A stretch of 64,000 bases of DNA from CADEDH01 sp039029735 (GCA_039029735.1 JBCCFL010000005.1:62001-126000), one strand, 5' to 3'. Shown: positions 1-8,964, numbered from the stretch's first letter. Numbers and translations: made by a program. The notes: a model not told the origin generated them from the sequence alone.

Positions 1-519
1 GACCCACTGATCGTCGAGTCGGCCGCCCTCTACACCTCATCCGGTTGCGCCGGCTGCCACGGTGGTGGCGGTGGCGGTGGTACTGGCTATCAGCTCTCCG
101 ACGGGGAGGTGCTCGCCACGTTCCCCGAGCCGATCGACATGATGGTGCACGTCGCCCGCGGCTCGGCTGCGATCGCAGGTGAGACCTACGGCGGCGAGCG
201 TCAGCGGGTATCGGGTGAGCTCGGCAACATGCCTGCCCAGGTCGACGCCATAAGCCTGGTGGAGCTGGAGATGGTGATCTACCACGAGCGAGTCGTGCTC
301 TCAGGCGAAGACACCGACCAGCCCGGCTACATCGAGTGGGAAGACCACATGCGCGAGGTGTACGAGGCCGGTGTGCGTGACCCCATCGATCTCGACCTGC
401 TGCTCGCCTGTGCCGATCCGGCCGTGACGCCGGGTGCCACCGGCACCGGTTCGCCGGATCCCGAGGCCACGCCGTGCCCGGGCCCCAACGCCGACGCTGA
501 AGAAGCCCTGGCCGAATAA
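1..519 (+). CDS. c-type cytochrome domain protein, 5' truncated by the window
   Basis: The reading frame is open from base 1 and ends with TAA, leaving 172 visible residues; the start lies outside the window. A CAGCH haem-attachment motif sits at visible residues 16-20, followed at once by a glycine run and then by a region with MVHVARGS and, later, an LVELEMVIYHERVVLS helix of the kind that closes class I cytochrome c folds. The tail is rich in Pro, Gly and Thr and looks like a linker. Class I cytochromes c carry electrons outside the membrane, so this is probably exported or membrane anchored. Partner genes would lie to the left. Haem binding is well supported; the exact redox partner is not visible. 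The downstream hairpin repeat may end transcription. Confidence 0.8.
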   Translation, partial: DPLIVESAALYTSSGCAGCHGGGGGGGTGYQLSDGEVLATFPEPIDMMVHVARGSAAIAGETYGGERQRVSGELGNMPAQVDAISLVELEMVIYHERVVLSGEDTDQPGYIEWEDHMREVYEAGVRDPIDLDLLLACADPAVTPGATGTGSPDPEATPCPGPNADAEEALAE

Positions 520-520
520 G

Positions 521-595
521 TCGGGGTTGCGGAGCAACCCCTCATGGCTTTTCGCCTGCGGCGAAACGCGCCGACGTCGCGCTCGTATGGGCCAC
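521..595 (+). repeat. structured intergenic repeat, copy A
   Basis: Two hairpins lie 8 nt apart. The first has 8-bp arms at 523-530 and 534-541 around GGA. The second is TTTCGCC-TGC-GGCGAAA at 550-566. The same layout recurs at 1042-1115, and similarity continues past the second hairpin to a shared GCGCTCGT word. A 16-nt word (GGCGAAACGCGCCGAC) is also repeated inside this copy at 560-575 and 596-611. It sits just behind the cytochrome gene and could act as a terminator or as a REP-like element. Confidence 0.65.
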
Positions 596-729
596 GGCGA
601 AACGCGCCGACATGTGGGCCTGTGGGCCCATTGGCGGTGAGGGGCTTCGCCCGATGAGGGTCTGGCCCCTATTTCCGCGACGTGCCGCGGTCGGTACCAC
701 TGACTGGCATGAGCAAGGACAACACCACC

Positions 730-1041
730 ATGACCACCACCCTCCCCCGGCGCCGCCGCTGGTCGTTCGGAATCGCCGCCCTGGCCGGCATCGCAATGCT
801 CGGAGCTGCCTGCAGCGCTGACGCCGAGTCGATGACCGACGAGGAACTCCGCACTGAGCTGATCGAGGTGCTCACCGAGGACGGCACCGTGACCGACAGC
901 CAGGCCACGTGCGTGGTCGACGGCCTGTTCGAGCAGGGCGACCGTGATCAGATCAACCGCATGGCCAACGCCCAAGAGGCCGACGAGATCACCGACGGCG
1001 ACATGGAGCTTCTCACCGACGTGATGCTCGGCTGCCTCTAG
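730..1041 (+). CDS. small secreted lipoprotein of unknown function
   Basis: I place the start at ATG 730 because AAGGA at 715-719 is well spaced from it. An ATG at 709 is the alternative. The product has 103 residues. It opens with an RRRR cluster, a hydrophobic stretch and an LGAAC lipobox, so it should be exported and lipid-anchored. The mature part is acidic and helical and has two further cysteines (TCVVDGLF and the near-terminal GCL) that could form a disulfide. I do not recognise a family. It stands alone between two copies of the same hairpin repeat and next to a cytochrome gene, which hints at an envelope role but does not prove one. Confidence 0.7.
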   Translation: MTTTLPRRRRWSFGIAALAGIAMLGAACSADAESMTDEELRTELIEVLTEDGTVTDSQATCVVDGLFEQGDRDQINRMANAQEADEITDGDMELLTDVMLGCL

Positions 1042-1115
1042 TCGGGCCTGCAGAGCAGGCCCTCGCGGCCTTTCGCCTGCGGCGAAACGCCGCCCACGTG
1101 GCGCTCGTGTTGGCG
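1042..1115 (+). repeat. structured intergenic repeat, copy B
   Basis: This is the second copy of the element at 521-595. Hairpin 1 has arms at 1044-1051 and 1055-1062; hairpin 2 (TTTCGCC-TGC-GGCGAAA) is at 1071-1087, again 8 nt downstream. Hairpin 1 differs from copy A at two base pairs, and both arms change together so pairing is kept. It lies between the lipoprotein gene and the convergent metalloprotease gene. Confidence 0.65.
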
Positions 1116-1126
1116 AAGGCCCTGCC

Positions 1127-3439
1127 CTAGTTGGGGAGTGAGCCGGTGGCGAGGACGAACTCCAGCGAGTTGCTGAAGCCGATCATCATCTCGCCCCGGC
1201 TCACGCCGGATGCCAGCAGCCCCTGCCAGTACTCCACGCCGGTGCCGTCGGGATTACGGGCCAGCACGTTGTGGTACACCAGCTCGACGAAGTCGGCGTC
1301 ATTCAGCGAGCCGTACGAGGCCTGGAACTCCGACGATGAGGCAAAGGCGGCTGCGATCTCGCTCAGCGAGGCACCACCGGCCCGCACGCTCACCCAGTAG
1401 TCGAATCCGGACTGGTCGGGCGGCCGCAGGAAGAAGGCGACGTAGAGGCGATACACCTCGGCTTCCGACGACGACTGCGGCTGCACTGTGCCGGTCTCAC
1501 CGATGAACTCCGTCGACTCGGAGAATCCAACCATCACCTGGCCCCGGGGCGTGCCGGCGTTGAGCTGCGACACCCAGTAGGCCCGCCCCTCGGCGTCGGG
1601 TGACCGGCTGAGCACGTTCTGGTAGACGAGGTCGACGAACGACCCGTTGTCCACCGAGCCGTAGGTGGCCTGGAACTCGCTGCTCGCCTGGAACGCCTCG
1701 GACACGTCGGCCAACGCCACCCCGGTGGCCCGCGTGGTGCGCCAGAAGGCGAAGCCGTCGGCGTCGGGCTCTCGTCCGAAGTACGCCACGTAGAGCCGGC
1801 TGATCTGGCTGTCGAGAGCCACCGGGCGAACCCCGTTCGCCCCACCGATGCCCGTTGGGATCGACACGCCGTAGGAGCCGAAGCCGTGCGTGTTGGAGCC
1901 CCGGACCCGGAACTGGGTCACGCCTTCGGGGACGGTCACCGTGAGCGACGTGCCGCTCACCGATCCGAGAGCGGTCCACGGCCCCTCGTCGGTCGAGCGC
2001 TCGAGATGGTAGGAGTCGGCGGTCGGACCACCGTCGACGATCCACGACACGGTCTGGGCGGAGCCGACCCCAGTGGCCTTCACCGCCTTCGGCGCATTCG
2101 GCACGAGCGGAGTGCTCACCGTGGTGGCGGCGGCTGTGCCGTCCACCTGGTCCGTCACGGGCACCACCCGGATCGTGTAGCTACCGCCGCTGTTGAGCCC
2201 ACCGATCTGAGCCCAGGTTCCCTGACCGCTCACCGATGCCGATCCGATGAGCTGGCCGCCGAGCCATGCCTCGGCCCGATAGGTGTCGGGGGCCAGCCGG
2301 GTCTGATTCAGGTTCTCGGCCCAGTTCACCGTCAGTACGCCGCTGTTCACCTGAGCGGCGGTGATCGTGGGCGTGGCGGCCGTGACCCGCATCGGCCATC
2401 CCATACGAGCCATCACGCCGAGCGTCGCCGCGTCGAGCGTGCGCTCGGTCTCGGTGCTCGACAGCACGGGCGTCATCAGCGCACCGGGAGTGCCGGAGGG
2501 GTGGCTGCTCTCGTCGAAGTGGGAGAAGCTGCTGCCCTCCTGCCAGTTCGCCGGGGCGTACACGGGCTTGGCGATCGTGTCGCTGATGTGGATCTGGAGA
2601 TTGTTCGACGTGAGATGGCTGTTGGCGCTCGGCAGCCCCACCAGCTGCTGGCCGGCGTACAGCACATCGTTGTCGTACACGAACGTCGGAGATTCGAGGG
2701 TGGGTTGGGTGTTCGGAAGGTCGTTGTTGAGGCTGGCCGAGCCGATGAACCCGAGCCCGTGGGCGATCTCGTGCAGCACCACGCTGTAGAGATCCACCTG
2801 ACCGGCAGAGGGGGTGCCAGAGGTGCCCGTGTACCAGTTCACCTGGGAGTTCAGATTGATCGTGAGCTCCGCCGACCCACTGCCGTTGATGTCGTACCCC
2901 AGCAGCGTGTTGGCCAGGCCCGCAGGGTAGAACGAGCCGGTGGGGAGGGCCTGACCGGCGTAGAGGCCGTTCGGGCCAGCGGAGCCGAGCAGGTTCGACG
3001 AGCCGAGGTTGCGCCAGATCACCGCGATCTCGACCGGGGCCGAGGGCGTGGTGGCGAGGGCGCCGTCCCAGTCGCCGGCGGCGGCCAGGACCACCGTCTG
3101 GACGTTCGACGGTGCGGTGTAGGTCTGGTCGAACGCCACCGACATGCCGCTCGACTGGCTGGCGTGCAGGAAGCCGGCATCCGGGCCGTTGCCAAGGCCG
3201 ACGTCGGCGCCACCGTCGAACTCGCTGTGTGCGTCCTCGATCAAGGTGATGAGCTCGGGATCGTCGATGTCCACCCCAGGGGCGGCCTCCACGATGATCG
3301 GTGCGTCAGCGACGAGTAGTTCTGTCGACTCGGCCGGACCGGGCCGGGAGACCGTCGAAAGAAACAACACGGTGGCCACGGGGGCGGCCAGGGTTCCCAG
3401 TCGCCGACGCCACCTCCTCGTCACGACTCGTTCCGCCAT
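1127..3439 (-). CDS. secreted metzincin-like metalloprotease with fibronectin III and two DUF4214 domains
   Basis: The 770-residue product starts with a basic, hydrophobic export signal. A zinc-protease motif HEIAHGLGF lies near residue 223, with the HExxHxxG pattern that supplies catalytic Glu and zinc His ligands in metzincin-type enzymes. The middle (about 365-540) looks like fibronectin type III repeats (for example the SYTIRVVPVTD segment). The C-terminal 230 residues hold two DUF4214 repeats, each with a SRLYVAYFGREPD/VYRLYVAFFLRPPD opening and an LVYxNVL-P-GxxYW core. DUF4214 often occurs in surface proteins. The architecture fits a secreted or surface-bound protease. The natural substrate cannot be told from sequence. 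Confidence 0.82.
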   Translation of the reverse strand: MAERVVTRRWRRRLGTLAAPVATVLFLSTVSRPGPAESTELLVADAPIIVEAAPGVDIDDPELITLIEDAHSEFDGGADVGLGNGPDAGFLHASQSSGMSVAFDQTYTAPSNVQTVVLAAAGDWDGALATTPSAPVEIAVIWRNLGSSNLLGSAGPNGLYAGQALPTGSFYPAGLANTLLGYDINGSGSAELTINLNSQVNWYTGTSGTPSAGQVDLYSVVLHEIAHGLGFIGSASLNNDLPNTQPTLESPTFVYDNDVLYAGQQLVGLPSANSHLTSNNLQIHISDTIAKPVYAPANWQEGSSFSHFDESSHPSGTPGALMTPVLSSTETERTLDAATLGVMARMGWPMRVTAATPTITAAQVNSGVLTVNWAENLNQTRLAPDTYRAEAWLGGQLIGSASVSGQGTWAQIGGLNSGGSYTIRVVPVTDQVDGTAAATTVSTPLVPNAPKAVKATGVGSAQTVSWIVDGGPTADSYHLERSTDEGPWTALGSVSGTSLTVTVPEGVTQFRVRGSNTHGFGSYGVSIPTGIGGANGVRPVALDSQISRLYVAYFGREPDADGFAFWRTTRATGVALADVSEAFQASSEFQATYGSVDNGSFVDLVYQNVLSRSPDAEGRAYWVSQLNAGTPRGQVMVGFSESTEFIGETGTVQPQSSSEAEVYRLYVAFFLRPPDQSGFDYWVSVRAGGASLSEIAAAFASSSEFQASYGSLNDADFVELVYHNVLARNPDGTGVEYWQGLLASGVSRGEMMIGFSNSLEFVLATGSLPN

Positions 3440-3514
3440 GGAGGGGTTTACGGCGTTTCAGCTCCCTGGATGTAGGGCCATTCGCCTGTTCCGGGCCGAT
3501 TCGGGCCCTATTTG

Positions 3515-3540
3515 GGGGCCGAGATGCTCATCTCGGCCCC
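3515..3540. terminator. hairpin after hemL
   Basis: A perfect 11-bp stem (arms 3515-3525 and 3530-3540, GGGGCCGAGAT and its complement) with a 4-nt loop lies just behind the hemL stop codon and before the metalloprotease start. There is no U-tract on either strand, so it may be a weak terminator or an mRNA-end stabiliser of the hem operon. Confidence 0.5.
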
Positions 3541-3573
3541 TCGTGCGCCGACCAGTCGTCGGTCGCGGCCCCC

Positions 3574-4836
3574 TCAGCCGACGAGGGTGGCGGCCACCTC
3601 CTCGGCCGCAGCCACGGTCTGATCGATGTCGGCTTCGGTGTGGGCCAGGCTGGGGAACAGGGCCTCGTAGGGGCCGGGCGCGAGCGCGATCCCCCGTTCG
3701 AGCATCCCGTGGAAGAACCGCGGATACAGGCCGCTGTCGGCTGAGGCCTTGGCGTCGTCGTACGTGCGAACCGGTTGCTCGGCGAAGAACACCGCCAGAA
3801 GCGGCCCGACGCACGGCACCTGCGCGGCGACGCCGGCGGCGGCAAAGGCCGACGCCAGGCCGGCGGCGAGACGGGCGGCCGTGGCCGCCAGCGCCTCATA
3901 CCGGCTGCTGTCGAGCTGGCGGAGGGCCGCCAAGCCGGCGGCGGTGGCCAGCGGGTTCCCCGAGAGGGTGCCGCCCTGGTACACCCCGCCCAGGGGTGCG
4001 ATGTGGCCCATGATCTCGCGGCTGGCTCCGAAGGCCCCCACGGGGAGGCCGCCGCCGATCACCTTGCCGAACGCCCAGACGTCGGGCTGCACACCCGACC
4101 ACGTAGTGGCCCCGCCCAACTCCAGCCGGAACCCGGTAATCACCTCGTCGAAGAACAACATGGCGCCAACCCGGTCACACTCGGCCCGCAACGCCTGGAG
4201 GAACCCGGGCTCGGGTTCGACCACGCCCATGTTGGCGGCGAGCGGTTCAACGGCGAGCACGGCGGTGTCGGTGTCGAGCGTCGGCACGGTGTTGAACGGC
4301 ACCACCACGGTGTCGGCCACTGCTGCCGGGGTCACGCCCTCGGAACCAACGAGGCCCTGGTTGGCCACACCCGAGCCGCCGGCCACCAGGAGCGAATCGA
4401 CGTGCCCGTGGTAGCAACCGGCGAACTTCACGATCTTGGAGCGACCGGTGGCGCCGCGAGCGAGACGAATGGCCGACATGGCGGCCTCGGTGCCCGACGA
4501 CGTCATGCGGATCATCTCGACACCGGGCACCCGCTCGGCCACCAGCTCGGCCAGCTCCACCTCGCGCGCCGTTGGCGCACCGAACGTGGTTCCCTGCTTC
4601 GCGGCCTCGGTGACAGCGGCGACCACCGCGGGGTCGGCGTGGCCGAGGATCGAGGCGCCGTAGCTCTGGACGTAGTCGATGTACTCGTTGCCCTCGGCGT
4701 CCCACACCCGTGATCCGTCACCCCGCTCCACGAAGTAGGGGGTACCGCCCACGGACAGGAAGGCCCGCACCGGTGAGTTGACGCCGCCGGGCAGCACGGC
4801 GCGAGCGCGTTCGAAGAGCTCGGAGTTGGTGGACAC
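3574..4836 (-). CDS. hemL: glutamate-1-semialdehyde 2,1-aminomutase
   Basis: HemL moves the amino group of glutamate-1-semialdehyde to give 5-aminolevulinate, the second step of the C5 pathway, using PLP or PMP. The GTG start at 4836 has AAGGAG a few bases upstream and gives 420 residues, the usual family length. The N-terminus SELFERARAVLPGGVNSPVRAF is diagnostic of HemL. The PLP lysine is in AFGKVIGGGLPVGAFG near residue 258. It is the last gene of the minus-strand hem run, 20 bp behind hemB, so expression probably follows the operon. With HemA and HemB in the same run, the cell makes haem precursors from glutamyl-tRNA. Confidence 0.97.
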   Translation of the reverse strand: MSTNSELFERARAVLPGGVNSPVRAFLSVGGTPYFVERGDGSRVWDAEGNEYIDYVQSYGASILGHADPAVVAAVTEAAKQGTTFGAPTAREVELAELVAERVPGVEMIRMTSSGTEAAMSAIRLARGATGRSKIVKFAGCYHGHVDSLLVAGGSGVANQGLVGSEGVTPAAVADTVVVPFNTVPTLDTDTAVLAVEPLAANMGVVEPEPGFLQALRAECDRVGAMLFFDEVITGFRLELGGATTWSGVQPDVWAFGKVIGGGLPVGAFGASREIMGHIAPLGGVYQGGTLSGNPLATAAGLAALRQLDSSRYEALAATAARLAAGLASAFAAAGVAAQVPCVGPLLAVFFAEQPVRTYDDAKASADSGLYPRFFHGMLERGIALAPGPYEALFPSLAHTEADIDQTVAAAEEVAATLVG

Positions 4837-4856
4837 GGCAGCTCCTTGGGGGTCGT

Positions 4857-5840
4857 TCAGCCGTTGAGGGTCTGGGCGACCTCGGCCGCCAGGTACGTGA
4901 GGATGAAGTCGGCTCCCGCCCGCTTGATCGCGCCGAGCACTTCGAGGCCGGCGGCCTCTCCGTCGATCCAACCGTTGGCGGCAGCGGCCTTGAGCATCGC
5001 GTACTCGCCGCTCACGTGATACGCCGCCAGAGGAACGTCGACTTCCACCCGAGCCTGGCTGATCACGTCGAGGTAGGCGAGGGCCGGCTTCACCATCACC
5101 ATGTCGGCCCCTTCGTTGAGATCGAGGCGGATCTCCTCCAGGGCCTCGCGACCGTTGCGCCAATCCTGCTGGTACCCCTTGCGGTCACCACCATTGGCGA
5201 TCGTCACATCGACGGCGTCGCGGAACGGACCGTAGAAGGCACTGGCGTATTTGGCCGAGTAGGCGAGGATCGACACGTCGGTGTGCTCGGCCTCGTCGAG
5301 CGCGTCGCGGATCGCGAGTACCTGACCGTCCATCATCCCCGACGGCGAGATCACGTCGGCACCGGCGGCAGCCTGAGCCAGCGCAGCATTGGCGTAGAGC
5401 TCGAGCGTGGCGTCGTTGTCGACATGCCCGTGCGCGTTGACGATGCCGCAGTGGCCGTGGTCGGTGTACTCGTCGACGCAGGTGTCGGCCATGAGCACCA
5501 CCTGGTCACCGACCGCGTCGCGACAGGCGCGCAAGGCCACCTGCACGATCCCGTCGGGGTTCCAGGCCTCGGAACCCTCGGCGTCCTTGCGAGCGGGGAT
5601 CCCGAACAGAATCACCGCCGGCACGCCGAGCGCCACGAGCTGCTTCACTTCGGTGAGTAGCGAGTCGGTGGTGTGCTGCACCACGCCGGGGAGCGACTCG
5701 ATCGGCTGGGGCTCGTCGATGTCTTCCCGCACGAAGAGCGGGGCCACGAGGTCGTCGACCCGGAGGTGGGTTTCGGCCACGAGGCGACGCATCGCAGGAG
5801 TGGTGCGAAGGCGCCGGGGACGGCGTTGGGGAAAAGACAC
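4857..5840 (-). CDS. hemB: porphobilinogen synthase (delta-aminolevulinic acid dehydratase)
   Basis: HemB condenses two 5-aminolevulinate molecules to porphobilinogen. The product has 327 residues from a GTG start with GAGG upstream. The two Schiff-base lysines are visible in SAKYASAFYG (about 197) and MVKPALAYLDV (about 251). The metal site near 118-131 reads DTCVDEYTDHGHCG: it keeps two of the three cysteines of the zinc type, with Asp in place of the middle one, a mixed form also known in other actinobacteria. It lies between hemD and hemL in the same orientation. Confidence 0.97.
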   Translation of the reverse strand: MSFPQRRPRRLRTTPAMRRLVAETHLRVDDLVAPLFVREDIDEPQPIESLPGVVQHTTDSLLTEVKQLVALGVPAVILFGIPARKDAEGSEAWNPDGIVQVALRACRDAVGDQVVLMADTCVDEYTDHGHCGIVNAHGHVDNDATLELYANAALAQAAAGADVISPSGMMDGQVLAIRDALDEAEHTDVSILAYSAKYASAFYGPFRDAVDVTIANGGDRKGYQQDWRNGREALEEIRLDLNEGADMVMVKPALAYLDVISQARVEVDVPLAAYHVSGEYAMLKAAAANGWIDGEAAGLEVLGAIKRAGADFILTYLAAEVAQTLNG

Positions 5841-5873
5841 GGGGAAACCTCACGGGTCGAGGCGTTCGGGCGT

Positions 5874-6707
5874 TCAGGGGCAGTCGGGGCGGTGCTCCGG
5901 GGGCGGCCCTGATCGGTATGGGGCCACGCTATCCAGCAGCGCCCGTACCAGGCCGCCCCGATCGTGATCTCGGGCCATCACCACCCCGGGCAGCGCGCGG
6001 GCGCGGGCCTGGGCGGCGGTTCGAGGCCCGATCGCCACGGTTCGGGGCGGTAGGCCGGTGGATCCGAATCGAGCAACGAAGCGGTCGACCACTGACGGCG
6101 CCGTCATCAGTGCCGCGTCGGCCGAGGCCACCGCAGCCGGGAGCTCGGGAGCGGCGGCCTCCGACGGTTCTCGGGTGGTGTAGGCAGTCACGACTTCCAC
6201 CCGGTACCCACGGGCGGTGAGGCCATCGGCCAGTGTTGGGGCGGCGGCCTCGGCGAGCGGGGCCAGCACGGCGCACCCGGCGCCCTCAGCGGATGGCATG
6301 GCCGCCACGAGGCCGGCCGCCGACGCCGAGGACGCCACCAGATCGACCGGCAGGTCGTGCCGGGCGAGCGCGGCGGCCGTCGCCGGGCCGACGGCGGCAA
6401 CTCGGGTGGCAGACGGCCAGGGTCGGGCGTCGATGGTCTCGGCCAGAGCCCGGGCGCCATTGGCTGAGGTGACGGCCACCCAGGCGAATGAGTCGAGCCG
6501 CTCGATCGCAGCGGCCAATGCCACTCCACCGTCGGGGGCCGGTGCTCGTTCGGTGAGGGGGGCGAGCACAGGGGTTGCGCCCAGTGCCAGGAGATCGGCC
6601 ACGAGTGGTTCCCGGTCGGCCACGGCCCGACAGACCACGGCCGTCAGGCCCGTGAGTGGCCCTGCGACCGTCTGGTCGGGGGTCTCAGGCGAGGGCTGAC
6701 CCACCAT
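5874..6707 (-). CDS. hemD: uroporphyrinogen-III synthase
   Basis: HemD closes and inverts ring D of hydroxymethylbilane to give uroporphyrinogen III, the branch point for haem and for the siroheme made by the nearby CysG-like enzyme. I chose ATG 6707, which overlaps the 3' end of hemC by 23 bp and gives 277 residues. The two-lobed HemD fold is indicated by repeated alpha/beta segments, by FAWVAVTSANGARAL, and by the C-terminal TAPSVVDRF and VAIGPRTAAQARARG-like stretch. HemD sequences are poorly conserved, so position between hemC and hemB is strong supporting evidence. The last 20 residues are proline-rich and not part of the fold. Confidence 0.88.
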   Translation of the reverse strand: MVGQPSPETPDQTVAGPLTGLTAVVCRAVADREPLVADLLALGATPVLAPLTERAPAPDGGVALAAAIERLDSFAWVAVTSANGARALAETIDARPWPSATRVAAVGPATAAALARHDLPVDLVASSASAAGLVAAMPSAEGAGCAVLAPLAEAAAPTLADGLTARGYRVEVVTAYTTREPSEAAAPELPAAVASADAALMTAPSVVDRFVARFGSTGLPPRTVAIGPRTAAQARARALPGVVMARDHDRGGLVRALLDSVAPYRSGPPPEHRPDCP

Positions 6708-7596
6708 CGGCCTCGACCGCCGCGACGAGCCGTGCGGCCAGCGCCGCGCCAGGATCGGCATCGACCAGATCGACCACCTCGGCGCGAAACAGCTCGCCCG
6801 ATCCCTCTCCCGGCCGGCCAGTGAGCACACCGCGGACGTGAACCTTGCCGTCGGTGCCGATGGAGGCGTGCGCACCGGCGGGAAGATCACAGTCACCGCC
6901 GAGCACGCGCAGGAACGAGCGCTCGGCGTCGAGCGTGGCGCGGCTCGGCCCGTGATTGATGGAGGCCAACAGCTCGGCGGTGGCGGCATCGTCGGCGCGA
7001 CACTCCACTGCAAGTGCGCCCTGGCCCACCTGGGGTACGAAGGTCTCGGCATCGAGGCGTTCGACGAGGGGAGGGATGATGGCCAGCCGTTCGAGTGCGA
7101 CGGTGGCCATCACGATGGCGTCGATCGCGCCGTCTTCGAGCACGGCAAGGCGCGTCTCGATGTTGCCCCGCAGCCCGACGACCTCGACCCCTGGGCGGAG
7201 ATCGCGCAGCAGCGCCGCCCGCCGATTGGAACCCGTGGCCACCACCGAACCCGGTCCGAGCTCGGCCAGCCGGGCTCCGACGAGGCAGTCGTCGACGGTT
7301 CCGCGGGCCGGCACGGCGCCGATCGTCAACCCGTCGGGAGTGACGGCCTGCAGATCCTTGGCGGAGTGCACGGCAGCGTCGGCGTGGCCGGCCAACACGA
7401 GTTCCTGCACCTCTTTGCCGAAGGCACCCTTGCCGCCGAATTCTGCGATCGGGATCGACAGATCGAGGTCGGGCGCGGTGTCGGTGGGGACGAGCTCCAC
7501 CGAGAGGCCAGGCGAGGCCGCCCGCAACAACTCAGCGACGTGCTCGGCCTGCCAGAGGGCGAGGCGGCTCGATCTGGTGGCGAGGCGGATCGTCAC
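6685..7596 (-). CDS. hemC: hydroxymethylbilane synthase (porphobilinogen deaminase)
   Basis: HemC links four porphobilinogens into hydroxymethylbilane on a covalently bound dipyrromethane cofactor. The product has 303 residues. The N-terminus IRLATRSSRLALWQAEHV, the GGKGAFGKEVQ segment and the HSAKDL motif are family hallmarks. The cofactor-binding cysteine is in GGDCDLPAGA, near residue 236. The substrate-binding arginine segment reads TGSNRRAALLRDL. The GTG start overlaps the hemA stop in a GTGA, which suggests translational coupling. Confidence 0.97.
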   Translation of the reverse strand: MTIRLATRSSRLALWQAEHVAELLRAASPGLSVELVPTDTAPDLDLSIPIAEFGGKGAFGKEVQELVLAGHADAAVHSAKDLQAVTPDGLTIGAVPARGTVDDCLVGARLAELGPGSVVATGSNRRAALLRDLRPGVEVVGLRGNIETRLAVLEDGAIDAIVMATVALERLAIIPPLVERLDAETFVPQVGQGALAVECRADDAATAELLASINHGPSRATLDAERSFLRVLGGDCDLPAGAHASIGTDGKVHVRGVLTGRPGEGSGELFRAEVVDLVDADPGAALAARLVAAVEADGGSALA

Positions 7597-8849
7597 TGAT
7601 CGAACAGCTCGCGGGCGGCTTCGGCCAACCGGTCACCGCGGGGGGTGCCGGCGGCGTCTTTCAGGGTGACCGTTGGCGGGTGGAGCATCTTGGCCACGAT
7701 CGAACGAGAGAGGGCCTCAACGGTGGCGCGGTCGGAATCGGCCATCTGAGCCAGACGGGCGGCGTAGCGATCCATCTCCGACGAGCGGATGCCTTCGGCC
7801 CAGCCGTGCATGCCCCCGATCAGGGGCGCCACCTCGCGGGCGCTCGCCGCCGATCGGTACCGCTCGAGTTCCTCTCCCACCACGGCTCGGGCCGGCTCGA
7901 CGTGGCGACGCCGGGCCTCCATGCCGCGATTGGCGTGAGCCTGCACTGCCGAGAGGTCGCAGAGCGTGATCCCGTCGATCGTGCCGGCATCGCTCGGCAC
8001 ATCGCGAGGCAGCGCGAGGTCGAGCACGAACAGGTTCCGGCCCGGTGCCTCGACCGCGGCCGAGAGGGTGTCGTTGGAGCAGATCGCGCCATCGGCGCCG
8101 GTGGCGGTGATCAACACATCCACCTCAGCCAACTGATCGGTCCAGTCGGCGAAGGTGACGGCAGTGGCGCCGAGCCCGGCGGCAACCTGGGCGGCGCGTA
8201 CGGCCGTGCGATTGGCGACGGTGAGCGTGATGTCGTGCTTGCGGGCGAGGGCGGTGGCCACGTCGCTCCCGACCTCGCCGAGGCCGACGAGCATCACGCG
8301 AAGCCCGTCGAGTTGGCCTCGTTCCTCGGTCAGCATCGTGACGGCTGCATGCGACAGCGACGCCGTGCTGCGGCCGATCTCGGTTTCGCTGCGCACCCGC
8401 TTGCCCGCCTCGACGGCCCGCTGGAACAACAGGTTGAGCACGGCCCCCGAGGTGCCCTCGGTGCGGGCGGCCTCCCAGGCCCGGCCCACCTGGCCGAGGA
8501 TCTCGTGCTCCCCGAGCACCACCGAATCGAGCCCAGCCGTCACCTCGAAGAGGTGGCGCACTGCGTCATGGTGATAGTGGGCGTAGAGGTAGGGATCGAA
8601 CGTCTCGGGTGCAACGCCACTCAGCACGGCCAGTGCGTCGCGCACGTCGCGGAATCCGTCGTGGAACCGCTCGGCGTGCACGTAGACCTCGGTGCGATTG
8701 CACGTCGACAACACCACGGCCTCGGTGACCATCTCGCTGGTGGCGACCTCGGCCAGCGCCTTGGGCAACCGATCGGCCGACAGGTTCACCTGGTCGAGAA
8801 GCTCGGCCGGCGCGCTCCGATGGTTGAGGCCTATGGCAAGTACGGTCAT
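7593..8849 (-). CDS. hemA: glutamyl-tRNA reductase
   Basis: HemA reduces glutamyl-tRNA to glutamate-1-semialdehyde with NADPH and is the committed step of the C5 haem pathway. The 418-residue product has the catalytic cysteine at about residue 50 in VLSTCNRTEVYV, the GEHEILGQV motif, and a Rossmann segment around MLVGLGEVGSDVA. GGAG lies upstream of the ATG. It follows rex by 115 bp, the same order as the rex-hemACD operon of Streptomyces, so Rex control in response to NADH/NAD+ is likely. Confidence 0.97.
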   Translation of the reverse strand: MTVLAIGLNHRSAPAELLDQVNLSADRLPKALAEVATSEMVTEAVVLSTCNRTEVYVHAERFHDGFRDVRDALAVLSGVAPETFDPYLYAHYHHDAVRHLFEVTAGLDSVVLGEHEILGQVGRAWEAARTEGTSGAVLNLLFQRAVEAGKRVRSETEIGRSTASLSHAAVTMLTEERGQLDGLRVMLVGLGEVGSDVATALARKHDITLTVANRTAVRAAQVAAGLGATAVTFADWTDQLAEVDVLITATGADGAICSNDTLSAAVEAPGRNLFVLDLALPRDVPSDAGTIDGITLCDLSAVQAHANRGMEARRRHVEPARAVVGEELERYRSAASAREVAPLIGGMHGWAEGIRSSEMDRYAARLAQMADSDRATVEALSRSIVAKMLHPPTVTLKDAAGTPRGDRLAEAARELFDQ

Positions 8850-8964
8850 CGTTGACTCCAGGGGCCACCGGGCGAGAGGTGGCCGGTGTCTGTGCTCGTC
8901 CAGTGTCGCCCACCAGGCGGTGGAACGACGAGTCGTCCGGCAGTGACGATCAACACGCTATCGG

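Noticed and set aside
1886..3319. A 477-codon open frame opposite the metalloprotease.
   Set aside because: Antisense shadow of a gene with clear domains; no ribosome site or signature of its own.
8850..8964. A Rex operator in the gap before hemA.
   Set aside because: No TTGTGAA-N6-TTCACAA-like sequence was found in the gap.
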